Source: Pseudomonas sp. 7P_10.2_Bac1 (lineage in GTDB: Bacteria > Pseudomonadota > Gammaproteobacteria > Pseudomonadales > Pseudomonadaceae). From it: 64,000 bases of DNA. The notes beneath the pieces are model-generated. The model searched no databases. It saw only the letters and a program-made list of their open reading frames with translations, and was not told the origin of the DNA. How positions within the stretch are numbered: the stretch's first letter is position 1; every line of letters begins with the position of its first letter. Made by a program: the position numbers and the translations under genes. The stretch is from NCBI RefSeq assembly GCF_025465935.1, contig NZ_JANLNV010000005.1:1-64000 (forward strand), read 5' to 3'. This document shows, in pieces, positions 46,681 through 56,295 of this stretch.

Positions 46681-47383
46681 AGCGTGTTTCTCCCTGACGA
46701 CTGATCGCCCCCAGTCGCGGCAAATCAAAGTCGCGCACCAGCCCCCAGTCGTGGGACACGACCAGTGCGCTCAAGCCCAATTCGTTGACCAGGCTCAGCA
46801 GCAATTCAAACAAGCGCCGGGCGCTGTGCGGGTCGAGGGATGCCGTGGGTTCATCGGCCAGCAGCAATTGCGGTTCATGGGCGATGGCCCGCACACAGGC
46901 CACGCGCTGGCGCTCGCCAATCGACAAGGCCTGCGGCAATTTACCGAGCAACCCCGTGAGGCGCAGTGCGTCAACAGCGCGGTCTACCTGCTCGCTGGCA
47001 GCGGGCATGCCGAGCAAGCGCCGAGGCAAACTGATGTTGTCGCGAACGCTCAAAAACGGCAGCAGACCGCCACTTTGCAGAATGAAACCCAAGTGCCTAG
47101 AACGCACCGCCGACAGGCTTGGCTGGTCGTTGCTGGCCAGTAGCTGAGCAATATCCAGCGGTGCGGTGTGGGGTTCATGGCGGCCTGGGCCGAGGCTGAA
47201 ATGACGCAACTCAACAGGTTGCAACAACAGGCCAATGGCTTCGAGCAAGGTGCTTTTGCCGCACCCGCTCTCGCCGGTAATGGCCAGGATCTCTCCCGCT
47301 TTCACCTGCAGCGCGGGCAAACGCACGCTGTGCGCCTGGGCGCCGCTGCCACGGCGCACGAGCATGTCCTGGATATCGAGCAT
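46664..47383 (-). CDS. ABC transporter ATPase (LolD/MacB type)
   Basis: A 239-aa ATPase with Walker A TGESGCGKST (about 34-42), Q-loop LGFILQSGGLLPFL, signature LSIGERQRVACVRA (about 147) and Walker B LLLADEPTASLD (about 170). It overlaps the downstream permease gene and follows the VWA gene by 10 bp. With the permease it forms a complete exporter-type unit. Confidence 0.9.
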   Translation of the reverse strand: MLDIQDMLVRRGSGAQAHSVRLPALQVKAGEILAITGESGCGKSTLLEAIGLLLQPVELRHFSLGPGRHEPHTAPLDIAQLLASNDQPSLSAVRSRHLGFILQSGGLLPFLSVRDNISLPRRLLGMPAASEQVDRAVDALRLTGLLGKLPQALSIGERQRVACVRAIAHEPQLLLADEPTASLDPHSARRLFELLLSLVNELGLSALVVSHDWGLVRDFDLPRLGAISRQGETRFEAMD

Positions 47384-47393
47384 GGGCGTCTCG

Positions 47394-49382
47394 TTAAGGC
47401 ATCATTTCCAGCGGCACCGGGTACACGTTGTCCCGCGCATCGCTGTCGTTAGCCAAGGCCACCCAACGGTCCACGTCAGCGTTGTAACGCTGGTAGTGGC
47501 GCAGTTTGGTGCTCAAGTTACGAATGAATTTCTCTTGCGCCAGTCCGTCCCAGCTCTTCCAGGTTTCTTCGTCCAGATTGAGTACTTCGCTTTGGTACGG
47601 CAGGTCTTCGAGGTACTCACCGAGCACGCCCATTTGCGCTAGCTTGGCGTTGCCGTTCTGCTTCAACTGATTCGGATCGGCACCCATCGTCGCGGCCACC
47701 GAACGCAAGCGATCAAACATCTCGGTCGGTGAGATCAGGCCTTCGTTGGCGGCATCTAGAATCTGCTTCATCACGTCACTCAAATCGCTGAGTTGCGACT
47801 TGGTCAGCAATACCCGCACATCCGTGGTTGGGATGTTTTGCTTGATCAGGTCTCGGTCGGTGATCCAGGCCTGAAACACCGGTGGCGCCTGGCTGTTAGT
47901 TTTTTCGCCCAAGTACGCCAGTTGCATGGCATGGCCGATCAAAGCGGCGTCATCGAGCATTTTTTGTTGGGCCGGGTCTTTGGGCGTGACGTCCTGCTTG
48001 GCGTTTAGCGCGCTGCCAATGGCGTCTTCACCCATGTAGGCGGCTTTGACCTGCGAGGTAATCGCGCTCGCCAGGGCGTCTACCTTTTGACCGAAGGCCT
48101 GTACGTCACCGGCGTTGACCGGGTAGTACAGCGAGGTGTTGGTGCCCGGATAGGTCGACAGGTTCTGGTACTGGGTCTCAGCCTTGGCGTGGTCCTTGAT
48201 CCCGGCCGGGGTCTTCAAGTGCAGGGTGTAGATCGCCACGCCAGGGTTGGCCGCTTCGAGCCGCACCTGGTCAGCGCTCATGCCGGTAGTGCTGAGCTTG
48301 TCATCACCGTCCAACGCGCTCGCGTCGGTAATAAGCACCACGTAACGGGCGCCAAATTGCGACCAGTCGACTTTGTCGATGCTGTGCATCACGCCCGCGT
48401 AGGCGTCTTCATCGAAACTCTTACTCGATACTTTGGCCTGTTTGAGATCCGCCACCTTGGCCAGGAAGTCTTGGCTGCCGGTGACCTTGTTCGGGTCAGC
48501 GTACATTTTGCTCACGTATTCAAGGCCCGGTACGGCCTTAGTGTTGGAGCGAAACGCGACCAGACCGAACTTGACCTGATTGCCCAGGTTCTCGCTTTCG
48601 ATCTGTTTATAGACCTTGCGAATCGCTTCGCGGGTGCGCTCGATGTACGGGTCCATCGAGATCGTGGAGTCAATCACGAACACCACCGCAGCGCTGAATT
48701 CCTTCAATTGACCGGCCTTGGCCGCACCCGCATCGGGCGTTGCGGCGGCGCCTGCTGGCTGGGCTTTGTCGTCGGCCTTGCTCACCGACGCGACGTTGAG
48801 CAGGCGCGTGCGAAAGCCTTCTTCGGTCATCACTTCTTCACCGCTCAGCACCGGCAGCAGGTAGAACTGCTTGTGTAGGTCGACAAAGTATTCCGGCTCC
48901 TGGGCCAGCACGCCAGGCGCCAGCGTGCCTTGCTTGAGCTTGGCCCGCAGTGGCGCAACCTTGCTCACCGGGTCTGGCGCATCGAGGATACCTTCCAGAG
49001 TGGCGCGGTCTTTGAAGAACATCAGCCGGTCGCGGTTCGCCGGGTTAGTGAAGGCCAATGTGAGCTGCATTTTCCAGTCAGTGGTACACGCAGCGGGCAG
49101 CCAGCCTACCGTTTTACCGAAACTGTCAGGGCCGACCTTGAGCCACTCGGCATTCGCCGCATGGGCGCGTTCGTACACGTAAAAACGGCTGAACGTCGGC
49201 TGCGCGGCACCCGGAGCGCCACCTGCGCTGCTGCTGAGCATGCAGCCCGGCGTGGTCAGCACACGCTGATACAGCGTTTTCTTGCCCTCCTGAATCAACG
49301 GCTTATCGTCCGCGAGGGCCAGCGAGCTGCCCCCCATGCACAACGCCAGCAAGGTGCTAGCAGCCCATGCAAAACGGCTCAC
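47394..49382 (-). CDS. exported VWA-domain protein of the srf operon
   Basis: A 662-aa precursor with a signal peptide (LLALCMGGSSLALA), a Cys-containing N-terminal domain (GCMLSS, AACTTDW), a VWA domain (about 220-425) and a helical C-terminus. The VWA metal site reads VFVIDSTISMD, where the second position of the classical DxSxS is Thr, and VLITDASALDGDD supplies a later acidic cluster. It resembles exported VWA proteins of unknown role. The start overlaps the previous gene's stop by 4 bp. Confidence 0.82.
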   Translation of the reverse strand: MSRFAWAASTLLALCMGGSSLALADDKPLIQEGKKTLYQRVLTTPGCMLSSSAGGAPGAAQPTFSRFYVYERAHAANAEWLKVGPDSFGKTVGWLPAACTTDWKMQLTLAFTNPANRDRLMFFKDRATLEGILDAPDPVSKVAPLRAKLKQGTLAPGVLAQEPEYFVDLHKQFYLLPVLSGEEVMTEEGFRTRLLNVASVSKADDKAQPAGAAATPDAGAAKAGQLKEFSAAVVFVIDSTISMDPYIERTREAIRKVYKQIESENLGNQVKFGLVAFRSNTKAVPGLEYVSKMYADPNKVTGSQDFLAKVADLKQAKVSSKSFDEDAYAGVMHSIDKVDWSQFGARYVVLITDASALDGDDKLSTTGMSADQVRLEAANPGVAIYTLHLKTPAGIKDHAKAETQYQNLSTYPGTNTSLYYPVNAGDVQAFGQKVDALASAITSQVKAAYMGEDAIGSALNAKQDVTPKDPAQQKMLDDAALIGHAMQLAYLGEKTNSQAPPVFQAWITDRDLIKQNIPTTDVRVLLTKSQLSDLSDVMKQILDAANEGLISPTEMFDRLRSVAATMGADPNQLKQNGNAKLAQMGVLGEYLEDLPYQSEVLNLDEETWKSWDGLAQEKFIRNLSTKLRHYQRYNADVDRWVALANDSDARDNVYPVPLEMMP

Positions 49383-50479
49383 GGCTTCAACTCCTCATAA
49401 CGCGCCTTGGCTTCAGCATTCTCAGGCTCGTGGCCGAGGATGGTTTCGTACCAGTACGCAGCCGTCGCCTTGTCAGGCTCAGCAAAGCATTGGCTGGCCT
49501 GATGGAATTTCGGGTCGTACTCATGGGCATAGGCGGTCGCGATTTGCATGTCCCCAGCTTGCGCACGGTTGGCGTACAGCCGCTGGGCAACACCGCAATG
49601 GTTATTGGCCTTGGCGACATTGATGATTTCCAGCAACTCGGCGCTACCCGGCGACTTTTTGATGCAGGTCTGAACAAAGGTCAGCTCAGGCAACGTGCTC
49701 ATGCTTTCCAGCGTGCAGGCTTCAGCGCCCGTCGGCAGCGGGGCAGGCGCTGGGGCCGGGCTTGCGGCGGTGTCGGTTGCCGGGTTCTTGAGCCAGAAAA
49801 AGACCCCGGCGACGATGATTGCCAGCAGGGCGATGATCAACGGGATCAGCCAAGCCTTCTTTTTGCCTGCCGCCGCAGATTTCGGCTCAACCGGGGCGGG
49901 CTCAGCACGCACGGGCTCAACCACCGCCGCCACCGGTTCGATCACTGGCTCCGGGGCAGGGACAGGGGCGGGCTCAGGCTCTGGCTCTGGCTCTGGCGCG
50001 GGTTCGGCAACCACCTCCGGCGGTGCTTCCGTTGGCGCAGCAGGCGCAGGCACGCTGCCCACCGCATCAGCCAGAATGATGCCTTTCCAGACCGGCGGCG
50101 CAGCCTTTTCATCGCCTGCGGCTCTGGAAGTCACGTCGCGGCCGGGCAGTACCACGCCATGATCCTTGGTCCCCGTCGCGGGCTCGTTAAGCACGAAACT
50201 GAACGTGGTGTCGACGCTACCCTCCAGCAACGTGTCAACGATTTGCGGGCCGACCAGCACTTCCAGGCTCTTACCATCGGCGGCCAGCGGGAACTCCGGC
50301 ACCTGGAACCAGAAGGGGTTGTTGCTCCACTTCTGGCCTTCGTGCAGATAGTGGTCATCGCTGTTGCGCTGAAGGGTGAACTCCAACTGCTGCTGAGACC
50401 CCTTCCAACCTTTGATTACCAGACGGGCGTAGCCGTGGGCGTGTGGCTCTAAAGCGAGCAAATTAACTCGAATCGGCAT
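49379..50479 (-). CDS. single-pass anchor protein with periplasmic TPR-like domain
   Basis: A 366-aa protein with a beta-rich cytoplasmic N-terminal domain (1-105), a Pro/Glu linker (about 143-200, including EPEPEPEPEPAP), one membrane helix (about 210-230) and a periplasmic helical domain with TPR-like repeats (PENAEAKARYEEL) and four cysteines (255, 272, 295, 331) suited to disulfides. No named family is evident. It lies 3 bp after srfC and overlaps the VWA gene, so all three are coupled. Confidence 0.75.
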   Translation of the reverse strand: MPIRVNLLALEPHAHGYARLVIKGWKGSQQQLEFTLQRNSDDHYLHEGQKWSNNPFWFQVPEFPLAADGKSLEVLVGPQIVDTLLEGSVDTTFSFVLNEPATGTKDHGVVLPGRDVTSRAAGDEKAAPPVWKGIILADAVGSVPAPAAPTEAPPEVVAEPAPEPEPEPEPAPVPAPEPVIEPVAAVVEPVRAEPAPVEPKSAAAGKKKAWLIPLIIALLAIIVAGVFFWLKNPATDTAASPAPAPAPLPTGAEACTLESMSTLPELTFVQTCIKKSPGSAELLEIINVAKANNHCGVAQRLYANRAQAGDMQIATAYAHEYDPKFHQASQCFAEPDKATAAYWYETILGHEPENAEAKARYEELKP

Positions 50480-50482
50480 TGC

Positions 50483-53233
50483 TTAAATCGCCTTGTAGGC
50501 TTTGAGCACGTGGCCCAGCCGTTCATTTTGTTCAGGGGTTATTTCACTACCCGCGCCATGTCCGGCATTGGCTTCGGTCATAGCGGCCAGTGCTGACATC
50601 CAGTCCGTGAGGAAGGTCATGGCGGGCATGCCCACGTGTTCGGGTAGCGTCGGCAGATAGTGTTCAGGCTCAGACTCATTCGATGCCTGCTCAAAGGCGG
50701 TGTTGACCGGCGCATAGAAACCAAACACCGGGTTGCCATGGCGGGCGCGGCTGGCTGGGCGCTCCGAGACCGGCTGGGTGAAATACCCAAACCAGGACAC
50801 AAAGTCGCGCAGCACGATCTGCACTTCGAGCACTTGGCGTTCGGCCAGTCTTTCGCGGCGCGCGTTGGTTTCTGAGCACTTGGAGACAGCAGCGCTCAGT
50901 TGCTCCAGCACCTGGGCGCGATAGGCCCCCACGATCACTTCTGCGACCACGGCATCCATCAGCTTTTTGTCGAAGCCCAGCAGCGCCAGCAAGCCGGTGT
51001 TGTTACTCAAATGGCGCAAGTGCGAGATCCACATGTTGAACGCAGCACGGGCAAAGCGTTGGGCACTGTTTTGCGGGCCTTGGGGCTTGGCCAAAGGCGC
51101 ATCGGCCTTCACGGCCTTGCCGCTGACTGGCTCATCGTCGTAGCCGTCGTCAAACGCCCAACCACTGCTGACCGGCGCAACGGACGCTGCGTCTGGTTCG
51201 ACCTCGGCCGGGGCGACGAGCGCCTCGTTGTCGTATTCACCACTCAGGTACAGCTCGCGCACGGCGGCCACCGGCAGTTGCAGATGGCTGATGAAATCAC
51301 CCAGCTTCTGGCCGCGCAGGCGCAGGCCCGAATAGATCATTTGCGCTTGAGCGCGCTTGGCTTCAATGGCCCCGTCACCGTCGGGCATGTGCCATTCGGA
51401 CACGCCCTGGGTAGTGAGTGAAGTCAGCAATTCTTCGAGTCGCTCGCGCTGGCGCTGGAGTTTGAAGTCCAGGCTGGCAACCGCTCTTATGCCCGAAATG
51501 AGGCGGGTCATGCCACCGTCCCCGCCCAACACCGCTTGCCAGGCTTGGGCAGGTTGGCTGAAGTGCTGTTTGACCTGTGGCGCTTCTTCAAACGCACTGC
51601 CGATGACATCCAGCACCGGCTGATACTCAGGCAGGATGCCGGTTTCGAAACGGTTGCTGTCGTAGCCCACACAGACAAAATCTTCGTGGGGCTTGCGCAC
51701 CAGGTAGGTGTTGTTGAACGGTGCTCCATCGGCCCAATCATTGAGCCAGTCATGGCGGCCAAAACGCTCGGTCATCGCAGACTGGATCATCCCGCCCCAA
51801 CTGTCTGGAAGCAGCCCTGGTGCCATTTTGACCATGGCATTGATCCGCAGATCGAGCATGGTCATGGCCCAGATCAAACCGCTGCTGCGGGTGGCACGTT
51901 CTTTGGGAGTCGCGCCTTGGGTGTTTTCAATCCAGCGGGTCAGGACCGGCCCGATTTCGTTGATTTCAATGCCTTTGTTCGAGTTGGTGCACAGCACCAG
52001 GGCGTTCATTTCCTGGTTGTCGGTGTAGCGCTCGAACAAGTACGCCACTTTGCCGCGCAAGATCAGTTGCGACACAGGGTTATCGCCTTCGCTCAAGGAA
52101 GGATCACTGATCTTGGAAAAATCGGTCAGCGACATGCGCCCGCGATAGCCGGGAAAGTCGAGCAGGTCGACCTCATTCACAATCGGGTCTTTGGGGGTTT
52201 CAACCAGCCGAAAGGTCATCTCCGAGGTCAGCGCCGCCAAGTGCGACACCAGCACGTTGCGTGGTGTTTGCAGTTGCCCGTTGAGCAATGGCCTCACGTC
52301 GATCGGATGGTCTTTGGCGGTGCCGAATCGGGCCAGAATATCGACGCTCATGATGCTGTCGCTCTGCACTTCACGGCCCTTGTCATCAAGGCGGAACAAC
52401 GCGTGCAGCGGTGCGAACACAGTCGCTGGCAGCCCCAACTGGTGCAGGCTGCCGGCCAGCGAGGCGTAGACGTCTTTGAGCGCTTGTTCGTTGCCCCACA
52501 ACAGCGAAAACAGCTGCGTGCGTTCTGCTACCGTGAGGCGCGGCGCGAGCTTGAGCACGCGCGGCCAATAGCCGTGGTCGAGCAGGCTCACGGCGTTGGC
52601 AAAACTGGTTTTGAAGTAGTCCCACAGCGAGACCACATCATCGGCACTGATGCCCGGCAGCACAGGCCCGTTTTCACGCCCTTCGAAGGGTTTCAATGCG
52701 GCCTGGATCACCTCATCGGTAATGCGAAAGGTGACCCGCGACTGATCAAAGTCCTTGAACCAGGAGTTGCCCAGAATCTTGATCAGGTCGGCTTCGCCCA
52801 ACAGCTTGAGTTCGACCGGGTAATGATCGTCATCCGAGGGCTTGGCGTGCCGGCTGAAGCGCGTCACCAGGCCCGTGGCTTCCTTGCCCACGCCGGCAGG
52901 GTTGACGTGCTTGAGGAAGTCGACACGACGCCCGCCCATCAGGGTTTCCAGGCGCTCGTTCTGACCAGCGGCCAGCGACAGGATCAAGTACGACTTGCCC
53001 GCTTGCGAGATGCCAAAAAAGCCGAGGGTCATCGGCCGCGTGGCGGCACGCTCATGGTTTGCCGCCTCGTTACGCACACGATGCAGGTCATAGCTCAGAT
53101 CATCGGCCTGACCGTCCAGGCTCGGCGCTGTAGGACGGGTTTGCTCAATCCAGTCCAGAGCGTTGGCCGCACCGGCATGAACGGCTGCCCAGCGAGCAGA
53201 CAGGGCATTTTGTTCCGGGGTCAGTTCGTTCAT
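50483..53233 (-). CDS. srfC: SrfC-like putative virulence factor, dynamin-like GTPase
   Basis: A 916-aa cytoplasmic protein of the SrfC family. It has an N-terminal P-loop FFGISQAGKSYL (GKS about 79-81) and a DFPG motif (about 357) like G3 of dynamin-type GTPases. TNSNKG near 400 may be the guanine-specificity loop. Long helical regions follow, consistent with dynamin-like stalks. The ATG at 53233 overlaps the srfB stop (ATGA), which decides the start. Family membership is clear; nucleotide preference is inferred. Confidence 0.85.
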   Translation of the reverse strand: MNELTPEQNALSARWAAVHAGAANALDWIEQTRPTAPSLDGQADDLSYDLHRVRNEAANHERAATRPMTLGFFGISQAGKSYLILSLAAGQNERLETLMGGRRVDFLKHVNPAGVGKEATGLVTRFSRHAKPSDDDHYPVELKLLGEADLIKILGNSWFKDFDQSRVTFRITDEVIQAALKPFEGRENGPVLPGISADDVVSLWDYFKTSFANAVSLLDHGYWPRVLKLAPRLTVAERTQLFSLLWGNEQALKDVYASLAGSLHQLGLPATVFAPLHALFRLDDKGREVQSDSIMSVDILARFGTAKDHPIDVRPLLNGQLQTPRNVLVSHLAALTSEMTFRLVETPKDPIVNEVDLLDFPGYRGRMSLTDFSKISDPSLSEGDNPVSQLILRGKVAYLFERYTDNQEMNALVLCTNSNKGIEINEIGPVLTRWIENTQGATPKERATRSSGLIWAMTMLDLRINAMVKMAPGLLPDSWGGMIQSAMTERFGRHDWLNDWADGAPFNNTYLVRKPHEDFVCVGYDSNRFETGILPEYQPVLDVIGSAFEEAPQVKQHFSQPAQAWQAVLGGDGGMTRLISGIRAVASLDFKLQRQRERLEELLTSLTTQGVSEWHMPDGDGAIEAKRAQAQMIYSGLRLRGQKLGDFISHLQLPVAAVRELYLSGEYDNEALVAPAEVEPDAASVAPVSSGWAFDDGYDDEPVSGKAVKADAPLAKPQGPQNSAQRFARAAFNMWISHLRHLSNNTGLLALLGFDKKLMDAVVAEVIVGAYRAQVLEQLSAAVSKCSETNARRERLAERQVLEVQIVLRDFVSWFGYFTQPVSERPASRARHGNPVFGFYAPVNTAFEQASNESEPEHYLPTLPEHVGMPAMTFLTDWMSALAAMTEANAGHGAGSEITPEQNERLGHVLKAYKAI

Positions 53234-56200
53234 GAGTGCTTCACTGTTCCGCTGTCGAGCCAATAGGTGTTGTCCCCCAGACTCGACACCAGCAGGGTGT
53301 TGAGTTGCAGGTGTACGTCATTCTTGTCCAGGCGCTCCGCCGTGTTGGAAGTCACGCTGCGCACCTCAAGCTGGTCACTGACCAGCCCGGCGCTGGCCGT
53401 TTCGGAGTTCTTCGCAACCTTGAAGCGCACGCTGGCGACAGCGCCGCTGCCATCACGGGTGCCGGTGGCCATTTTGCGTTTGCCTTCATCGGTGAAACTC
53501 AAGCTGTACAGCGGCGAAGCCGCCCAGCGCTCGACACTCAACTGACGAAAGCCCAAGCGGATGGCCGAAGGCATGGCCAGGGCCGGTGTTACCGCTTGTT
53601 CTTCTTCGCTGTCGCCAGCCAGCTGGATGCAACCGCGTTCGGTGCGGATATCGCGGAACAACACGTCGCGGTCGCGGATGCTGTTTTCCAGGTCGATGAC
53701 CCCGATGTGCTTGATGGTCGAGTACGGCACCAGCTTGTCGGCACGGAAGTAGAAGCCGTGAACACTGTGGTTGGCGCACAACAGGCAGAGCATCGCGCCG
53801 ACCGCAGCGGTGCTTTTCGGGTCGTCGATCAAGCCGTTTTTGTGGAACGGGTACCAGCCACCCGTGCGGTAGCTCTGCATCGGTACGATGCGCCCCGGTA
53901 CCAATGGCAGGTTTTGCCGGATAAACGCCTGCACGCCGGGCAGGCGCGAAGGCCGGCCAGTCAGCAGCAAGACGTCGCACGGGTAATGTGCAATCACTTC
54001 ACAGAGCGCACTGAGCGGCTTGCCAATGTTCACGCCGTCATTGAGGAACATGTCGTGAATGGCGCGCAAGTTGAAGGTGATTTTAGTGTCCAGCAGGTCG
54101 AAGACTTCGCCGCCGGTGTCACGGCGCACCGCGCCACTGACGTAGTTCAGCACGCTGAGGTTGATGTCGCTTTCGGTCAGCAATTGCCGGTAGGTGTAAG
54201 TTACAGGCGCAGCCGGTGCCAGCGGGTCGAATTGCTCGTAGGCCCTGAGCAGCGCCAGCCCCAGCGGGGTCAGCACTTGCAGGTTGAGTTGCTGGCGCAG
54301 TACCTCGTTTTGCGTGCTGATGGTTTCGCTGCCGCACAAGCGAGACAGTAACGAGTCCGGCGACTCGACCTTGGCCTCGCGAAAGCCTTGCTCCAGGCTC
54401 GGCAGCACGACGCGGTGAATCATGTCCAGGAGGATGTCATCGCCCGCGATTTTGAAGCTGTCACGAAACAGTTGCTTGGGCACGATGTGCACGTTCATGC
54501 CGTGTACAGCACGGACACCCGGATCGATTCGGTACTCGGTAATCACCAGGTCCGTGGTACCGCCACCAATATCAATGCTGGCCACGGTAATGCGATCGCG
54601 GTCGGCTTTGTCAGGGCGCGCCAGGGTGGCAAAAAACTCTTCCGGGTGACCGGCAAAGTTCTCGGCAATTTCGGTGTAGAGGTACACCAGTTGCCCGCAC
54701 GAGGCCTCATCCCAATCAATGTTGATGAGCGGCAGCGGCGTGGTCGGACGCGTCGTTTGATCGGTATAGGGATCTTCGTCACTGCTGTGCCAGCCCATGC
54801 TTTTCCAGACCAGGCCAATGGCTTGCGACATACGCTTGCCCAGGATGCTGCGTTCAGCCTGTGGCATGCCGGGCGGCACGGTCAGGGTGATGCTGTTGAG
54901 CTGGCGCGGGATACCGGTTTTGCCCTGGCGCGCACGCTGGGCCGGGCTGTTGATCTGTGCCAGCGCCTGGGTCAAGACCTCGGCCAGCATGAACGTCATC
55001 AGCGAGCTGCGCGAATAGAGCGCCTTGAACACCGGCATCTGGTCGTCTTCGGGCAGGCTGTACAGCGCCTCACCGAGGTTGTTGATCAGGTGCGAAAACG
55101 GGGCAGCGGTCGCGGGGGGCTCGTTGTCATTTTTGATGTAGGAATTGTTGAAGCGCCAGCCATGATCGTAGGCGTTTTCATCCCACAGGTAGCGCTTGGG
55201 GCTGGACAGGCCGGTTGAGCCTTCGGTGCCACGGCGCAGACTGGCCAGGCGCCCGGCTTCATTGCCGACACGAGCAATGGTCGGCCATTGAAAGGCATCG
55301 TGGCGCCCGCTTTTGCTCGAAAAATGATCTTTGCCAAACGAGGTTTTGGAGAATTCGACACGGCTTTCAAACGGCTGGTTGTAGACATGCTCCGGGGCCA
55401 GCAGGTCGCGTAATTCCAACACGTAGTTATTCTTGAGGCCCATGCGATCCACGCCCTGGTTCTCAATCAAGATCCCGCAGGTACGGGAGTTGCCGACGTC
55501 CAGAATCAGGTCGACCGGTATTGGTTTGGTCTGGCTCTTTGCACCGTTGGCGATCACCGTCAGCTCTGGCATCACAATCACCGGCTGCGCCGGGTTTGGC
55601 CCGACTTGCTCGACCCGCTCAAGCAGGCTCAGCAGGTTGAGGTAATGCGCTTGCGGGTGTTTTTCGTCTTCCTGGTCTTGCAGCAGGTCACGGTCGACAC
55701 GGACGCTGGCGTCACGGAACGCCTCCAGCAGCCACTCCTTGACCCACGGCAGATCTTGGAACCAGCGCATTTGCGCCAGTTTGGAGGCCACACGGAATGA
55801 CACCCCGGAACTGACGTCCTCGTCATTGGGCGCCAGATAAGCCATGCCGTTCTTTTTGCCGATCACTCGCGTGTCGAGAGCCAGTGTCAAGCGGTGCGTG
55901 TTGCCATCAATGTCCGGCTCCGCCAGTTTGACGAAGCGCATGCGCGCCCAGTTGCTCGGGCCTTGATCAAAGGTGTAAGGCGGCATGTAGCGGAAGAACG
56001 GCAAAGGCAGCCAAAGCCCGTCCAACAGGGTGAGGCTCTTACTGATCGGCAGCCAGAAGTCCGGCTCGGCTTTTTGCCGTTTCTCATGGTCAATTTCGTA
56101 GAAGTACGACTCGTCGGTATGTACCTGCAAGCGGCACAACACATCGCCATCGATCAACGTAAAGGCGCCATTGGGGGACGTTATCTGGTCCTGACGGAAG

Positions 56201-56277
56201 GCGAAATCCATGAACTGGATGCCCGTATCACTGACCAGTTTTACGACGTCTTCAAACTGGGTAACTTCTGGCAACAT
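53230..56277 (-). CDS. srfB: SrfB-like actin/Hsp70-fold ATPase
   Basis: A 1015-aa cytoplasmic protein of the SrfB family. The actin/Hsp70 nucleotide-binding motifs are present: phosphate-1 LILDVGNSRTCG (about 257-268), TLTVPPGMP (about 463), phosphate-2 SIDIGGGTTDLVI (about 567-579) and the adenosine motif LLLTGRPSRLPGV (about 770). A 250-residue N-terminal extension precedes them. It should bind and hydrolyse ATP and may polymerise or act as a switch with SrfC. It starts 18 bp after srfA. Confidence 0.9.
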   Translation of the reverse strand: MLPEVTQFEDVVKLVSDTGIQFMDFAFRQDQITSPNGAFTLIDGDVLCRLQVHTDESYFYEIDHEKRQKAEPDFWLPISKSLTLLDGLWLPLPFFRYMPPYTFDQGPSNWARMRFVKLAEPDIDGNTHRLTLALDTRVIGKKNGMAYLAPNDEDVSSGVSFRVASKLAQMRWFQDLPWVKEWLLEAFRDASVRVDRDLLQDQEDEKHPQAHYLNLLSLLERVEQVGPNPAQPVIVMPELTVIANGAKSQTKPIPVDLILDVGNSRTCGILIENQGVDRMGLKNNYVLELRDLLAPEHVYNQPFESRVEFSKTSFGKDHFSSKSGRHDAFQWPTIARVGNEAGRLASLRRGTEGSTGLSSPKRYLWDENAYDHGWRFNNSYIKNDNEPPATAAPFSHLINNLGEALYSLPEDDQMPVFKALYSRSSLMTFMLAEVLTQALAQINSPAQRARQGKTGIPRQLNSITLTVPPGMPQAERSILGKRMSQAIGLVWKSMGWHSSDEDPYTDQTTRPTTPLPLINIDWDEASCGQLVYLYTEIAENFAGHPEEFFATLARPDKADRDRITVASIDIGGGTTDLVITEYRIDPGVRAVHGMNVHIVPKQLFRDSFKIAGDDILLDMIHRVVLPSLEQGFREAKVESPDSLLSRLCGSETISTQNEVLRQQLNLQVLTPLGLALLRAYEQFDPLAPAAPVTYTYRQLLTESDINLSVLNYVSGAVRRDTGGEVFDLLDTKITFNLRAIHDMFLNDGVNIGKPLSALCEVIAHYPCDVLLLTGRPSRLPGVQAFIRQNLPLVPGRIVPMQSYRTGGWYPFHKNGLIDDPKSTAAVGAMLCLLCANHSVHGFYFRADKLVPYSTIKHIGVIDLENSIRDRDVLFRDIRTERGCIQLAGDSEEEQAVTPALAMPSAIRLGFRQLSVERWAASPLYSLSFTDEGKRKMATGTRDGSGAVASVRFKVAKNSETASAGLVSDQLEVRSVTSNTAERLDKNDVHLQLNTLLVSSLGDNTYWLDSGTVKHS

Positions 56278-56295
56278 GTCGAAATCTTCCCGTTC

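Noticed and set aside
51536..53266. A 576-codon open frame opposite srfC
   Set aside because: Antisense shadow of a confidently identified gene, with no start context and no domain character.
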